NCBI GenBank assembly: GCA_015709655.1
Contig: CP054181.1
Span: 361,262-425,261 of the forward strand
DNA from: Ignavibacteria bacterium
GTDB taxonomy: Bacteria; Bacteroidota; Ignavibacteria; Kapaibacteriales; Kapaibacteriaceae
DNA: 64,000 nt
Direction of reading: 5' to 3'
Below are positions 9,111 through 17,998 of this stretch, piece by piece. The number at the start of each line of letters is the position of its first letter. Positions within the stretch are counted from its first letter, which is position 1. The position numbers and the translations under genes were made by a program. The notes beneath the pieces were generated by a model that was given only the letters and a program-made list of their open reading frames with translations, did not search any database and was not told where the DNA came from.

Positions 9111-9938
9111 ATGAACTCACCAAATCCTGATTCCTGGAACCACATGTCGGGTGCCGGCAACACCTTCCTTGTTGCAACGTCCACGGTGGCCCTGCGGGAC
9201 GGACTCACTACCGATACCGCCGGCGAACGCATCCCGCAACTGCTCAGCCTGTACCGCCGGGCTGACGGGGCCGCCGTTGAAGGCGTGATTGTTGTTCAGC
9301 CCGACCTTGATTCATTTAGTTGCGTGTTTTACAATCCTGACGGCTCGGGCGGAATGCTCTGTGGCAATGGTGCCCGATGTGCTGTTCGATTTGCCTGCGA
9401 TATGGACACCCGCGTAAACAATACCTGGCTGCCGTTTACGCTTAATTCACGCCAATACATGGCAGCTATCGATGCAGTGCCTGACGGCAGCCCCACGATT
9501 ACTATTAAACTCCCCCCACCGGTATCAGAACACGTATTCTCGCCAGGTGCTCTGCGGGATATCCCCGTTACCGTGTACTACGTTGATAATGGGAGCGACC
9601 ATGTTGTGGTGAGTATGACCGAGTTTGGTGCGGAAACACTGACAAAAGCTCTGCGCCGCCATGAGTTCTTTCCGCGTGGCGTTAATGTAAACCTGATCGA
9701 GGTTGACGACGACAACATTGTAAACATCGCTACGTTTGAACGGGGTGTTGAAGCAATTACCGGTGCATGCGGAACGGGTGCCGTGGCTTCAGCAATAGCG
9801 TTGTGGCGACAGGGGCGTACCTCGGACTCCGTTACGCTCAGACCGCCAAGCAGGCGTCTGCTACATGTGACCATCGAACACGATGGCCCCGTAATCACAA
9901 GTATCCGCTTACAAGGAGATGCACTCTATGATTCGTAG
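9111..9938 (+). CDS. dapF: Diaminopimelate epimerase
   Basis: Converts LL- to meso-diaminopimelate for lysine and peptidoglycan synthesis. Both catalytic cysteines are in their motifs: Cys84 in MLCGNGARC and Cys220 in GACGTGAVAS. The N-terminal SGAGNTF segment (13-19) is the usual HGxGNDF region, with Ser-Gly replacing His-Gly. Length (275) is normal. The last codons overlap the SD and start of the M20 amidohydrolase, so the two are translationally coupled. Confidence 0.95.
   Translation: MNSPNPDSWNHMSGAGNTFLVATSTVALRDGLTTDTAGERIPQLLSLYRRADGAAVEGVIVVQPDLDSFSCVFYNPDGSGGMLCGNGARCAVRFACDMDTRVNNTWLPFTLNSRQYMAAIDAVPDGSPTITIKLPPPVSEHVFSPGALRDIPVTVYYVDNGSDHVVVSMTEFGAETLTKALRRHEFFPRGVNVNLIEVDDDNIVNIATFERGVEAITGACGTGAVASAIALWRQGRTSDSVTLRPPSRRLLHVTIEHDGPVITSIRLQGDALYDS
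9913..9918 (+). promoter_or_regulatory. Shine-Dalgarno AAGGAG deciding the amidohydrolase start
   Basis: AAGGAG directly abuts ATG 9919 (no spacer) but lies 9 nt before ATG 9928, so 9928 is the likely start. It sits inside the end of dapF. Confidence 0.6.
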
Positions 9939-11124
9939 TTCGGTCTCGTTCAGTTCCATGGTTGCCGGCAGTATCACTCCCGATGTAGTGTACGAGCTGC
10001 AGCAAACCCGACGAATTCTGCACCAACACCCTGAACTGAGTTTTCAGGAATTCAAGACAGCCGACTATATCCGTAAACGCCTTGAAACCCTTGAAATTCC
10101 CTTTAGGCCGATTGCCGAAACAGGCACCATTGCCTATATCGGCAGCGGTCCAAAGTGCGTTGGCCTCAGAGCAGATATCGATGCATTGCCAATTACCGAA
10201 GCCACAGGACTTGATTTTGCGTCGGAGACCGATGGAGTGATGCATGCATGCGGACATGACATGCACACTGCCATGTTGCTTGGAGCAGCTCGTGTATTAA
10301 AGGGGCTGGAGCAGACGCTTCCCGGAACTGTTGTTCTGGTGTTCCAGCCCGGTGAAGAGAAAACTCCCGGAGGTGCAAGCCTTATCCTTGCCGAGGGTGG
10401 CTTGGATAATCCACGACCTGAGATGATGTTTGCCCAGCATGCCGATCCGGACTCACCGGCAGGCGTATTGTCATTTGCAGACGGTGCCATGATGGCTTCA
10501 GCCGATGAGCTTACCTGGACGGTGCGAGGTCGCGGAGCCCATGCTGCACAGCCACATAAATCTGCTGACCCGTTGTATGCGGCAGCCGGACTGGTTCATC
10601 ACCTTCAGGGAGTGTTTGCCCGTTTCCGAAATCCGCTGTATCAAACAGTGCTCACCGTAACATCAATCCATGGTGGCACTGCCTTTAACGTAATACCAGA
10701 AACCGTATCCATGCTTGGAACACTGCGGTCCTTTAGTCAGGAATGGCGCCACGAGGCGTGGGCATTGCTGGAGCACCATACACGTGAATACTGCCGGCTG
10801 TACGGGTGCGAGGGGGAAATTGACATTAACCGCGGTTATCCTGCATTAGTAAATCATCCGACTGCTACTCAGCTGGCACGCTCTACAGCACTGCACCTTG
10901 TAGGTGAACACCATGTCCGAGAGTTTGAACCCAAAATGTGGGCTGAAGACTTTGCATACTATGCTCTGCAAATCCCGTCATGTTTCTGGATGCTTGGAGT
11001 ACGTCCGCACCATCAGGACGAGATGCCTGGCTTACACCATCCGCAGTTTAATCCGGATGAAGGGGCTTTGGAGCTGGGCGTACGCATGCTGGTTTCCACA
11101 GCAATTACCTACCTGCACACATAG
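9928..11124 (+). CDS. M20-family amidohydrolase (N-acyl-amino acid deacylase type)
   Basis: Zinc or manganese amidohydrolase of the M20D/IAA-amidohydrolase group, 398 residues. Visible motifs: GLRADIDALPI, the metal-binding MHACGHDMHTAMLLGAA, FQPGEEKTPGGA with the catalytic Glu pair, and a C-terminal MWAEDFAYY segment with the last metal ligand region. The group includes N-acetyl-diaminopimelate deacetylase, hippurate hydrolase and aminoacylases. Overlap with dapF makes a role in the acetylated DAP route or in recycling DAP-containing products plausible, but that is inference from context. Confidence 0.85.
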   Translation: MIRSSVSFSSMVAGSITPDVVYELQQTRRILHQHPELSFQEFKTADYIRKRLETLEIPFRPIAETGTIAYIGSGPKCVGLRADIDALPITEATGLDFASETDGVMHACGHDMHTAMLLGAARVLKGLEQTLPGTVVLVFQPGEEKTPGGASLILAEGGLDNPRPEMMFAQHADPDSPAGVLSFADGAMMASADELTWTVRGRGAHAAQPHKSADPLYAAAGLVHHLQGVFARFRNPLYQTVLTVTSIHGGTAFNVIPETVSMLGTLRSFSQEWRHEAWALLEHHTREYCRLYGCEGEIDINRGYPALVNHPTATQLARSTALHLVGEHHVREFEPKMWAEDFAYYALQIPSCFWMLGVRPHHQDEMPGLHHPQFNPDEGALELGVRMLVSTAITYLHT

Positions 11125-11133
11125 TAAGCAAAT

Positions 11134-12381
11134 TTATGCATTTGCTGATGACATCTTCAACGCTGATTTCAGTGTAAACACCGTTATTTCCGGTGGCACG
11201 CCAATCCGCACCGGCGGGCCTACTGTTCCGATGCCACTGTTTACATAGAGAAGCTGATTCCCTTTTTTGTACAGACCAGCAACCTGTTCATAGACGAAAT
11301 TTGCCGGTGACACGGTGAACCCCATAACGTTGAGTGCCACCTGACCACCGTGAGTATGCCCGCTCAGCATAACATCAACTGGCTGCTTACCAACTACGGC
11401 TTTATCCCAGAAGGTAGGATCATGTGCCAGCAGCATCGTTAGTGAATCAGGAGGTACGCCTTGTAATGCCCGTCCGATATTGCCGTAGTTCTGTCTGAAC
11501 CCAACGTTATCGATGCCGGCAAGCACGAAGCGGTCAGCCCCCTCACCAATCAGCCGGTGCTCGTTATTCAGGAGGTCAATGCCGTAGCCTCGAATACGTT
11601 GAATAAGCCTGGCGTGATCATCAGCCGTATTGTAATGATCATGATTCCCAAGAGTAGCATATACCGGGAAATTGGCAGCCATTTTCTTCAGTGCCTGCTG
11701 TACAATCAACAGTTCATCGGGTACGGCGTTCACGAAGTCCCCGGTGATCACAACCAAATTCGGATTGATTGAATCAACGATTCGACGTACTTCCTGGAAC
11801 GGATCGCTGCTTAGGAACGACCCTGCATGAATATCACTGATCTGAACAATCTTATAACCAATCAGGCCGGGAGGTAGTGAGTTCAGAACAAGATCGTGAT
11901 GAACAACTGTAAAGTCGTAAACAGTTCTGATCATACCATTGGCCATAACAGCAAACGGTACCGAAGCCATCCCCCATGCTGTGCTGCCAAGCAGCTTGCG
12001 CCGGCTAATAAGAACCATGTCTTCCCGCTTCTTATCTGGTACAACCTGAGTTTCCTTTGACCTGAGCAGCTTCCGAAGTCCGCGTACCATGGAAACTATT
12101 CCGATGACCAGCGCAACAGGTAACTTCGGTACATACCATAGGGAAACAGCCATGAACAGCTTCAGATCAATTCCGTCAATCCTGAACAGGTGTCGGCGCC
12201 AGGCTACAACTACGTACATTGCCAGGGCAACCGCCGACAACATCCACATGCAGCGATACCACCACGGACTGTATGACTGTTTACGAATGAACTGCCGGAA
12301 CGAATACAGCACGTAAACGTCCGCAACCACGAAAATCAGACCAACAACAACTGAAAAGACAAGGATACTATTCTGATTCAC
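11134..12381 (-). CDS. Membrane-anchored metallophosphoesterase (YkuE-like)
   Basis: Calcineurin-type phosphoesterase, 415 residues. The N-terminal 110 residues hold about three transmembrane segments. A short twin-arginine-like stretch (SRRKLLGSTAWG) and another hydrophobic segment follow, then the catalytic domain with the five metal motifs: DIHAG, GDFVN, GNHDHY, LLAHDP and SGHTHGGQ. It resembles the YkuE/YaeI group, whose substrates include lipid phosphates such as UDP-diacylglucosamine-like compounds, though substrate is not deducible here. It starts 4 bp after the DUF4505-thioesterase gene, forming a two-gene operon. Confidence 0.88.
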   Translation of the reverse strand: MNQNSILVFSVVVGLIFVVADVYVLYSFRQFIRKQSYSPWWYRCMWMLSAVALAMYVVVAWRRHLFRIDGIDLKLFMAVSLWYVPKLPVALVIGIVSMVRGLRKLLRSKETQVVPDKKREDMVLISRRKLLGSTAWGMASVPFAVMANGMIRTVYDFTVVHHDLVLNSLPPGLIGYKIVQISDIHAGSFLSSDPFQEVRRIVDSINPNLVVITGDFVNAVPDELLIVQQALKKMAANFPVYATLGNHDHYNTADDHARLIQRIRGYGIDLLNNEHRLIGEGADRFVLAGIDNVGFRQNYGNIGRALQGVPPDSLTMLLAHDPTFWDKAVVGKQPVDVMLSGHTHGGQVALNVMGFTVSPANFVYEQVAGLYKKGNQLLYVNSGIGTVGPPVRIGVPPEITVFTLKSALKMSSANA

Positions 12382-12385
12382 AATG

Positions 12386-13252
12386 CTAATTTTGTAGAGT
12401 AATGAACAAGGCTGATGCCTCTGCTATAAGTACCGACGGATCATCGCCCAGTCGTATTTCCCCGTGAACCAGATTTTTACGTCCGCGTTGTTCAGTGATT
12501 CTGGCACGTAGTCTGTACTCGGTGCCAATCAGCATAGGCTTATGGAACCTCACGTTCAGCTGTGCCGTGGGTGCCCGTACACCCTGAACGCTTAAACACT
12601 TGCCCATGGTTTCGTCAAGCAGGAGCGACACGAATCCGCCGTGGACAATATTCAGTGAACCCTGCATCCGAACAGTAGGGCGCACGAAGCTAAACACCTC
12701 TCCGGCATACGTATCGAAAAAAAACGTCAGACCAAATCCGTGGGGATTGTTGCCACCGCAGGCAATGCACTGACTTTCATCCTTAGGCCAGAGCACAGTG
12801 TAGTTATCTGCCTGATCCAGGCGCAGAATTGGAACAACGCAGCGGTCGTTCTTCCGGTATGCATACCATGGTCCCCAGGGTTCGATATTTCCTGCAAGGT
12901 CCATTGCAATCTGCGGGACCAGCCTTCCAACACCGCCAACAGGGGCAGCGTGGTACAGCACGCCATCACCGGTGTAGTATAGTTTGTCAGGCCGGAACAT
13001 CACATTCAGGGATCCGGCGTAATACAGCTTTGTTCCATCAAAGCGATTAAAGACAATTGGTGTATCAGCAGGCCGCACGTAGTTCATTTCATTTCCGCAT
13101 CGTGACACATACGGGAAGTCGGGATAGTGGTCCGTTGCAACCGGCGCAATTCTGCGAAAAAAGTAATCAAGGAAGTTTGGGTCATCCTGCAGCACAGAAT
13201 CCAGCCAGAGGTTTCCATTGGTATCAACTGTGTAGTAATAATCGCGAGTCAT
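12386..13252 (-). CDS. DUF4505 (UPF0598)-hotdog thioesterase fusion
   Basis: A 288-residue protein of two recognisable parts. Residues 1 to about 150 resemble the DUF4505/UPF0598 family (human C8orf82): YYYTVDTNGNLWLD, NFLDYFFRRI, FPYVSRCGNEMNYVR, PIVFNRF and GVLYHAAPVGGVGRLV align with the family's conserved blocks. Residues about 160-288 are a hotdog thioesterase of the PaaI type: CIACGGNNPHGFGL, then NIVHGGFVSLLLDETMG with the catalytic region, and LNVRFHKPM. A Shine-Dalgarno AGGAGA precedes ATG 13252. DUF4505 has no established function. The fusion suggests an acyl-thioester link. Confidence 0.8.
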   Translation of the reverse strand: MTRDYYYTVDTNGNLWLDSVLQDDPNFLDYFFRRIAPVATDHYPDFPYVSRCGNEMNYVRPADTPIVFNRFDGTKLYYAGSLNVMFRPDKLYYTGDGVLYHAAPVGGVGRLVPQIAMDLAGNIEPWGPWYAYRKNDRCVVPILRLDQADNYTVLWPKDESQCIACGGNNPHGFGLTFFFDTYAGEVFSFVRPTVRMQGSLNIVHGGFVSLLLDETMGKCLSVQGVRAPTAQLNVRFHKPMLIGTEYRLRARITEQRGRKNLVHGEIRLGDDPSVLIAEASALFITLQN

Positions 13253-13394
13253 AGAATCGGTATCTCCTGTGTGATGTTCGTGTGGTTCAGTTTTTCAGTT
13301 GTACAACAGATTTGCTGGTCAGCCGAATTCAAAAATGGCACAAGCAGCCACGACACGGAGTAAATTCAGATGTTGCCGGTGGCACGTATGTGTG

Positions 13395-13402
13395 TATTTT
13401 TC
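13395..13402 (+). promoter_or_regulatory. TATTTTTC, imperfect -7 element of the redoxin gene
   Basis: One mismatch to TAnnTTTG, 4 nt before ATG 13407. Fits the short-leader pattern of this window. Confidence 0.35.
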
Positions 13403-13406
13403 CGGT

Positions 13407-13961
13407 ATGGCTGCTACCTCTTCAATGATGCCTCTTGGCACAAAAATGCCGGAATTTGCATTGTACGATGTACTATGCGAAGGCATTGTGTCGCTGCCGG
13501 ACAAGCCCGCTGTGGCTACTGTTGTTGCCTTTATCTGCAACCACTGTCCGTACGTTCACCATATTATCTCCGAATTTGTACGTTTTGCGCATTTGGCACA
13601 AAAAAGCGGCATACGGGTTATTGCCGTATGTTCAAATGACAGCGTACAATATCCCGATGATTCGCCGGAGAAGATGAAGGAATTTGCCACGGCGCATGGC
13701 TTCCGGTTTCCGTACCTCGTTGACGAATCACAGGCCGTAGCACGAGCATTTCAGGCGGAGTGTACCCCGGATCTCTACATTTTTGATGCCGAGAACCGGT
13801 GCGTATATCGAGGTCGGTTTGACGCCAGTACACCGGGCAACGGCATGCCTGTAACGGGTGCCGATATGTACGATGCTATCAGCAGTCTTCTCAATGGACA
13901 GCCGGTCTCGGGCGACCAGTTCCCGTCAATCGGTTGTTCGATCAAATGGAAAAGCAGATAG
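13407..13961 (+). CDS. Thioredoxin-fold redoxin (AhpC/TSA type)
   Basis: A 184-residue cytoplasmic redoxin. The active-site region reads VVAFICNHCPYVHH (a CxxC at the redoxin position), followed by ASNDS-like VCSNDSVQYPDDSPEKMKEF, FPYLVDESQAVARAF, the cis-Pro segment ECTPDLYIF and YRGRFDAS. This pattern matches the common CNHCPYV thioredoxin-family proteins of unknown partner. I place the start at ATG 13407. An upstream extension back to 13299 reads as non-coding and lacks a plausible leader. Confidence 0.85.
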   Translation: MAATSSMMPLGTKMPEFALYDVLCEGIVSLPDKPAVATVVAFICNHCPYVHHIISEFVRFAHLAQKSGIRVIAVCSNDSVQYPDDSPEKMKEFATAHGFRFPYLVDESQAVARAFQAECTPDLYIFDAENRCVYRGRFDASTPGNGMPVTGADMYDAISSLLNGQPVSGDQFPSIGCSIKWKSR

Positions 13962-14004
13962 TCCGGAGCTGAATCTTCCCTCTACGCCGTACCTGCTGTT
14001 TTCA

Positions 14005-15684
14005 CTACATGCTCTCGGGTGCAGTCACGCCCAGTATCGTCAGTCCGTTTTTCAGAGCGCGTCGCGTAACATCCGCCAGGATAAGTCGTGCAGGTTCCGT
14101 ATCGTCACCCGAACCCAGAATGCGGCAGTCATGATAAAACTGATGATATGTGGCAGCCAAATCGCGAAGGTACTCAGCAACGATGTGCGGCTCCAGGCTT
14201 TCGGCTGCCCGCTCCACTACTTCCTGAAATCTGCTGAGCAGAGTGATCAGCTCGATTTCTCTGGCATGGGTAAGTCCTTTGAGTGAAACGCCAGTAATAG
14301 CAGGTGCTGCACCTCCCGGAGCCTTGCGCAAAATTGAACATATCCGGGCATGGGCATATTGCAGGTAGAAAACAGGATTTTTCTCGCCCTCTTCCTTTGC
14401 AAGATCTAGGTCGAAATCCAAATGTGTACCGGGTGCCCGCATCACGAAGAAAAACCGTACAACATCGGCTCCCACCTCATCGATAAGATCATCAAGGGTA
14501 AAACTCTTTCCGCTCCGCTTTGAGAATTTAACAACCTCTCCGTCCTCCATGAACGTTACCATCTGATGGATTACCACGCGCACTCTGCCGGCATCAAAGC
14601 CCAGTGCCTGCACGCCTGCCAGAACATCCGGGATGGTAGCAATATGATCGGCACCAAAGATGTCAACAAGAACATCAAAGCCCCTTTCCAGCTTTTGAAC
14701 GTGGTAGGCAATATCGGGGAGTCGGTAGGTGGGTTCACCGGAGCTTTTAACGATCACTTTATCCTGACGTTCAGTTTTGCGGCCGTCATCGGGAAGAGCG
14801 GACAAGGCAAACCATACTGCTCCGTCCTTATCATAAGCAAGATTACGATTTCTTAGTTGCTGAATTGTCTGCTCAACCCGACCCGACGAGTAGAGTGAAT
14901 CTTCATTAAAGTAAACATCATGATTAATATTCAGAGTTTGGAGTGTTTTCTTTATTGCCTGAAAACACCATTCCTCGCCGGCTTTTCGTGCAACCGCTTT
15001 GAGATCGGTCATATTTCCGGAATCAATCACGGAATTCAGTTCGTTGCCCTTCCTATCAGCAAGTTCTTTCGCAATTGTCACAATGTATTCACCATGATAC
15101 CCATCTTCGGGGAACGGCAGTACTTCAGGCTTGCCAAGCTGTTCGCACAGCCGGGCAGCAATGCTCTCTCCCAGCTTATTCATCTGATTTCCGGCATTGT
15201 TGAAGTAGTACTCCCGCGTCACTGTATAACCTGACCACTGCAGGATGTTTGCGATGGTATCGCCCAGGGCGCAGTTCCTGCCATGGCCGGCATGAAGTGG
15301 GCCGGTAGGATTGGCGCTGACGTATTCAACGTTGACGGTGCGGCCCATTCCTATACTATTTTGACCAATCTCTCCTTTAGATAGAGCAAGATCTGTTAAA
15401 ACCGTATGGAATGCCTCCGGAGTGAATGTGATATTCAGGAAACCGGCACCAGCCACCTGTACAGATTCTACCATCGGGATCGTACCCAGTGCATCTACTA
15501 TTTCCTGGGCAATCATGCGCGGTGCCTTGCGAAGGTCCTTTGCAAGGCTCATGGCAATTGTGCTGCTTAGATGGCCATGGCCCTGCTGCCGCGGAATTTC
15601 AAAATGAATCGGTGTTTCGGCAGCCCCACCCACCCGGAGAACGGCCCGGCGAACATCGTTTTCAACCAAACTCTTTAACGTCAT
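14005..15684 (-). CDS. argS: Arginyl-tRNA synthetase
   Basis: Charges tRNA-Arg, class I synthetase, 559 residues. The HIGH-type motif is PTGPLHAGHGRN within VEYVSANPTGPLHAGHGRN, and the KMSKS-equivalent region reads VKFSKRSGKSFTLDDLI. An N-terminal additional domain (about 1-110) and the C-terminal DALR anticodon-binding domain ending with LTILGVTAPESM complete it. It is the last gene of a LytR_C-rsfS-argS operon, overlapping rsfS by 4 bp. Confidence 0.96.
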   Translation of the reverse strand: MTLKSLVENDVRRAVLRVGGAAETPIHFEIPRQQGHGHLSSTIAMSLAKDLRKAPRMIAQEIVDALGTIPMVESVQVAGAGFLNITFTPEAFHTVLTDLALSKGEIGQNSIGMGRTVNVEYVSANPTGPLHAGHGRNCALGDTIANILQWSGYTVTREYYFNNAGNQMNKLGESIAARLCEQLGKPEVLPFPEDGYHGEYIVTIAKELADRKGNELNSVIDSGNMTDLKAVARKAGEEWCFQAIKKTLQTLNINHDVYFNEDSLYSSGRVEQTIQQLRNRNLAYDKDGAVWFALSALPDDGRKTERQDKVIVKSSGEPTYRLPDIAYHVQKLERGFDVLVDIFGADHIATIPDVLAGVQALGFDAGRVRVVIHQMVTFMEDGEVVKFSKRSGKSFTLDDLIDEVGADVVRFFFVMRAPGTHLDFDLDLAKEEGEKNPVFYLQYAHARICSILRKAPGGAAPAITGVSLKGLTHAREIELITLLSRFQEVVERAAESLEPHIVAEYLRDLAATYHQFYHDCRILGSGDDTEPARLILADVTRRALKNGLTILGVTAPESM

Positions 15685-16106
15685 TTTTCTCCTGTCCTCC
15701 GCGGTATCTCTTTAAGGGCTTTTGCAACACCTGATTCGGTAATGCCGTACGGCTTAGCATCACCCCAGAGACGTTCAAGATTATAGTGTACACGTGCTTC
15801 ATGCGTCATGATATGAACAACAACATCAAAGTAATCCAGCACCATCCATGACGACGCGTGCGTGCCATCTACACGAGGCGAGCCAAGGCGGGCTTCTCTC
15901 AGCTGGCGCTGGACATGGTCTGTAACAGCGCGCATTTGTGTTTCGCTGTTTACAGTGCCAATCACAAAAAACTCCGCCGGAGACGAATCGATATCCGACA
16001 TATCAAGGAGCAAAATATCTGTTGCCTGTTTTTCTGCTGCCAGGCGGGCGCAGAGTACTGCCCTGCCTTTTGACGTTCTGGGTTTGGTTATTTTCCTCTG
16101 TGTCAT
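15681..16106 (-). CDS. rsfS: Ribosomal silencing factor RsfS
   Basis: Binds ribosomal protein uL14 and prevents subunit joining in starvation. The 141 residues carry the family core SSPAEFFVIGTVNSETQMRAV and the typical SWMVLDYFDVVVHIMTHEAR...YNLERLWGDA. It overlaps the genes on both sides by 4 bp (ATGA type), so all three are translationally coupled. A Lys-rich N-terminus (MTQRKITKPRTSKG) precedes the domain. Confidence 0.94.
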   Translation of the reverse strand: MTQRKITKPRTSKGRAVLCARLAAEKQATDILLLDMSDIDSSPAEFFVIGTVNSETQMRAVTDHVQRQLREARLGSPRVDGTHASSWMVLDYFDVVVHIMTHEARVHYNLERLWGDAKPYGITESGVAKALKEIPRRTGEK

Positions 16107-16540
16107 TGAAAGGGTGTTAAGTTATAAAGATCTTTGCCAAGTAAAACAGTCACATTTACAAAAAGCATGGTGTCAATGCTACTAACCACAAGAGAATCAG
16201 CAATACCAAGGACATGTGCCACTTTCAGAGCGCTCTGCCTGTCGCCAAGCCTGTCGATGATCATCGAGGATACAACCGGTGGCGTCTGAGTACTTAAGTC
16301 AACCACATCAAACCCTCTGTCACGCAGGAAACGCATCGTTGTTCGTGCCCCACCGTTCACATTGGATGCGTTTACGATATCCATTTGAATAACGCTGTGC
16401 TGCTCACCGGATTCCACATACGGCGATACCGGCGGGTTGAGTAAGCGCCACACAAATGCGAAGAGGAAAATCAGAACAACAAGCCCGAACACTCCAAGCC
16501 CCACAATCCACCGGAAAGAGTGTTTTTTTCCTGCTGTCAT
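16103..16540 (-). CDS. Membrane-anchored LytR C-terminal-domain protein
   Basis: A 145-residue protein with a short basic cytoplasmic tail, one transmembrane helix (about 11-32) and a LytR_C-type domain (about 50-140): MDIVNASNVNGGARTTMRFLRDRGFDVVDL is the usual beta-alpha pattern for this family, ending VTVLLGKDLYNL. LytR_C domains occur at the end of LytR-CpsA-Psr enzymes, but here the domain stands alone, as often seen just upstream of rsfS. Role unknown, probably envelope-linked. ATG 16540 is chosen over a TTG four codons upstream. Confidence 0.75.
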   Translation of the reverse strand: MTAGKKHSFRWIVGLGVFGLVVLIFLFAFVWRLLNPPVSPYVESGEQHSVIQMDIVNASNVNGGARTTMRFLRDRGFDVVDLSTQTPPVVSSMIIDRLGDRQSALKVAHVLGIADSLVVSSIDTMLFVNVTVLLGKDLYNLTPFQ

Positions 16541-16635
16541 TCTGCAACACAAAAGAGCTGAGTATCAGCCCCGTCAGTCTGACTGTCACCGAGGTACTGA
16601 AGCGCTCTGTACATACAAATCTTTGATATTCTGAG

Positions 16636-16722
16636 CGGAAAGGGCGGGATTCGAACCCGCGGTACCGTTTCCGGTACACACGCTTTCCAGGCGTGCCAAT
16701 TCAACCACTCTTGCACCTTTCC
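16636..16722 (-). tRNA. tRNA-Ser (anticodon GGA)
   Basis: An 87-nt gene on the minus strand. Acceptor stem GGAAAGG/CCTTTCC with discriminator G, anticodon stem-loop with loop CTGGAAA (anticodon GGA), a long variable arm (GTACCGGAAACGGTAC hairpin) as expected of a class II tRNA, and T arm GCGGG-TTCGAAT-CCCGC. No CCA is encoded. Confidence 0.96.
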
Positions 16723-16728
16723 GTAACA

Positions 16729-16736
16729 CGAATATA
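16729..16736 (-). promoter_or_regulatory. TATATTCG, imperfect -7 element of tRNA-Ser
   Basis: One mismatch to TAnnTTTG, 6 nt upstream of the mature tRNA 5' end, on the minus strand. The rest of 16737-16920 holds no feature I can support. Confidence 0.4.
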
Positions 16737-16920
16737 CGAGTTGTACCACGAGTGCCGAAAAACAATTGGTAGAGGTGGAAAACGTATTGCTCTGTACACG
16801 TAACCTTTTATCTTCATTTGAGTTATTGTATATGGATTAATACCGTGCTAATGAATGGTCATAACCAACTTCTTCGTATTTTGTATGTCCGTAACTTCTA
16901 ATGTTTTCTAGGTTTTCTTT

Positions 16921-17967
16921 GTGCAACGCCGAAGTTTCATAACCACCATTCTGGCTTCGACTGCTGTACCTGCGCTAGGGTCAGCAGGAGTTACTGTACC
17001 GGCATCAAAGAGTGCTGACAAAGCCTCGTCTAAGTTTGTATTACCAAAGGGTTTACAAGCTGGAGCACGAATTGGTGTGGCATGTCCTGCCAGTGGGGTT
17101 TCTGTCAACGAACTTCGTGTTTTTGAGAAGCTGTGTCTGAGTGAAGGCTACACACCGGTGATGGGAAGAAACATTCAGAAGAGTATCGGGTATCTGTCGG
17201 CACCCGACCAGGATCGGGCTGATGAGTTTATGGAGTTCATCGAAAATCCTGAAATCGATGCTATTATCTGCGCACGAGGTGGTTATGGTGTCATGCGCAT
17301 TTTACCAATGTTGGATTACAAGTCTATCGGTCAGGCCCGGAAGCCTATTGTCGGGTTTAGCGACATTACAGCGCTATTGATCTCGGCTAACCAGCTGGGA
17401 CATGTTGTTACGTTCCACGGACCAGTTGCTACGTCAACGTTTGACTCCTTTACACTCAACTCTTTCAAGGAAGTCTTGCAAGCGTCATCAGACGAAACGA
17501 CGCCAGAATTTTCAAGTCCGAAGATCACAACAATCACGCCGGGCGTTGCGCGCGGACGTCTGACCGGCGGGAATCTGGCCGTTGTAGCTGCTACACTGGG
17601 AACCAATTACGAAATCAATACCCGCGGCGCAATTCTGTTCCTTGAAGAAATCAACGAAGAACCGTATCAGATAGACAGGATGCTAACCCATCTTTGGCTA
17701 GCCGGAAAGCTTCAGGTGTGCGCCGGAATTGCCTTTGGGAACTTTCGTAACTGCGAGGCAAAGGAAAAGTCAATCTCATATCCGCCGCACTCGCTGATGC
17801 GTGTCCTACAGGACCGAACAGCCGACCTGGGTATTCCCGTGGTGTACGGTTTACCGTTCGGCCACGTAAAAAGCAAACTCACGCTTCCCTTAGGTGTGCG
17901 AGCCGAGCTGGATGCAACGAATAAATCTTTACGGATGCTGGACCACGCTGTTCAGGCGCTAACATGA
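16921..17967 (+). CDS. LD-carboxypeptidase, S66 family
   Basis: Serine peptidase that removes the terminal D-Ala from murein tetrapeptides during recycling. MccF-type relatives cleave other peptides. The 348 residues begin with a twin-arginine-like leader (QRRSFITTILASTAVPALG), suggesting export. Family motifs: CARGGYGVMRILPMLDY, the nucleophile Ser in VGFSDITALL, TFHGPV, the catalytic Glu region LFLEEINEEPYQIDRML, and the catalytic His in GLPFGHVKSKLTLPLG. Start is GTG 16921. Normal family length plus the leader. Confidence 0.9.
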   Translation: MQRRSFITTILASTAVPALGSAGVTVPASKSADKASSKFVLPKGLQAGARIGVACPASGVSVNELRVFEKLCLSEGYTPVMGRNIQKSIGYLSAPDQDRADEFMEFIENPEIDAIICARGGYGVMRILPMLDYKSIGQARKPIVGFSDITALLISANQLGHVVTFHGPVATSTFDSFTLNSFKEVLQASSDETTPEFSSPKITTITPGVARGRLTGGNLAVVAATLGTNYEINTRGAILFLEEINEEPYQIDRMLTHLWLAGKLQVCAGIAFGNFRNCEAKEKSISYPPHSLMRVLQDRTADLGIPVVYGLPFGHVKSKLTLPLGVRAELDATNKSLRMLDHAVQALT

Positions 17968-17998
17968 AAGAGAGAATAAAAAATTGAAAGGTATCATG

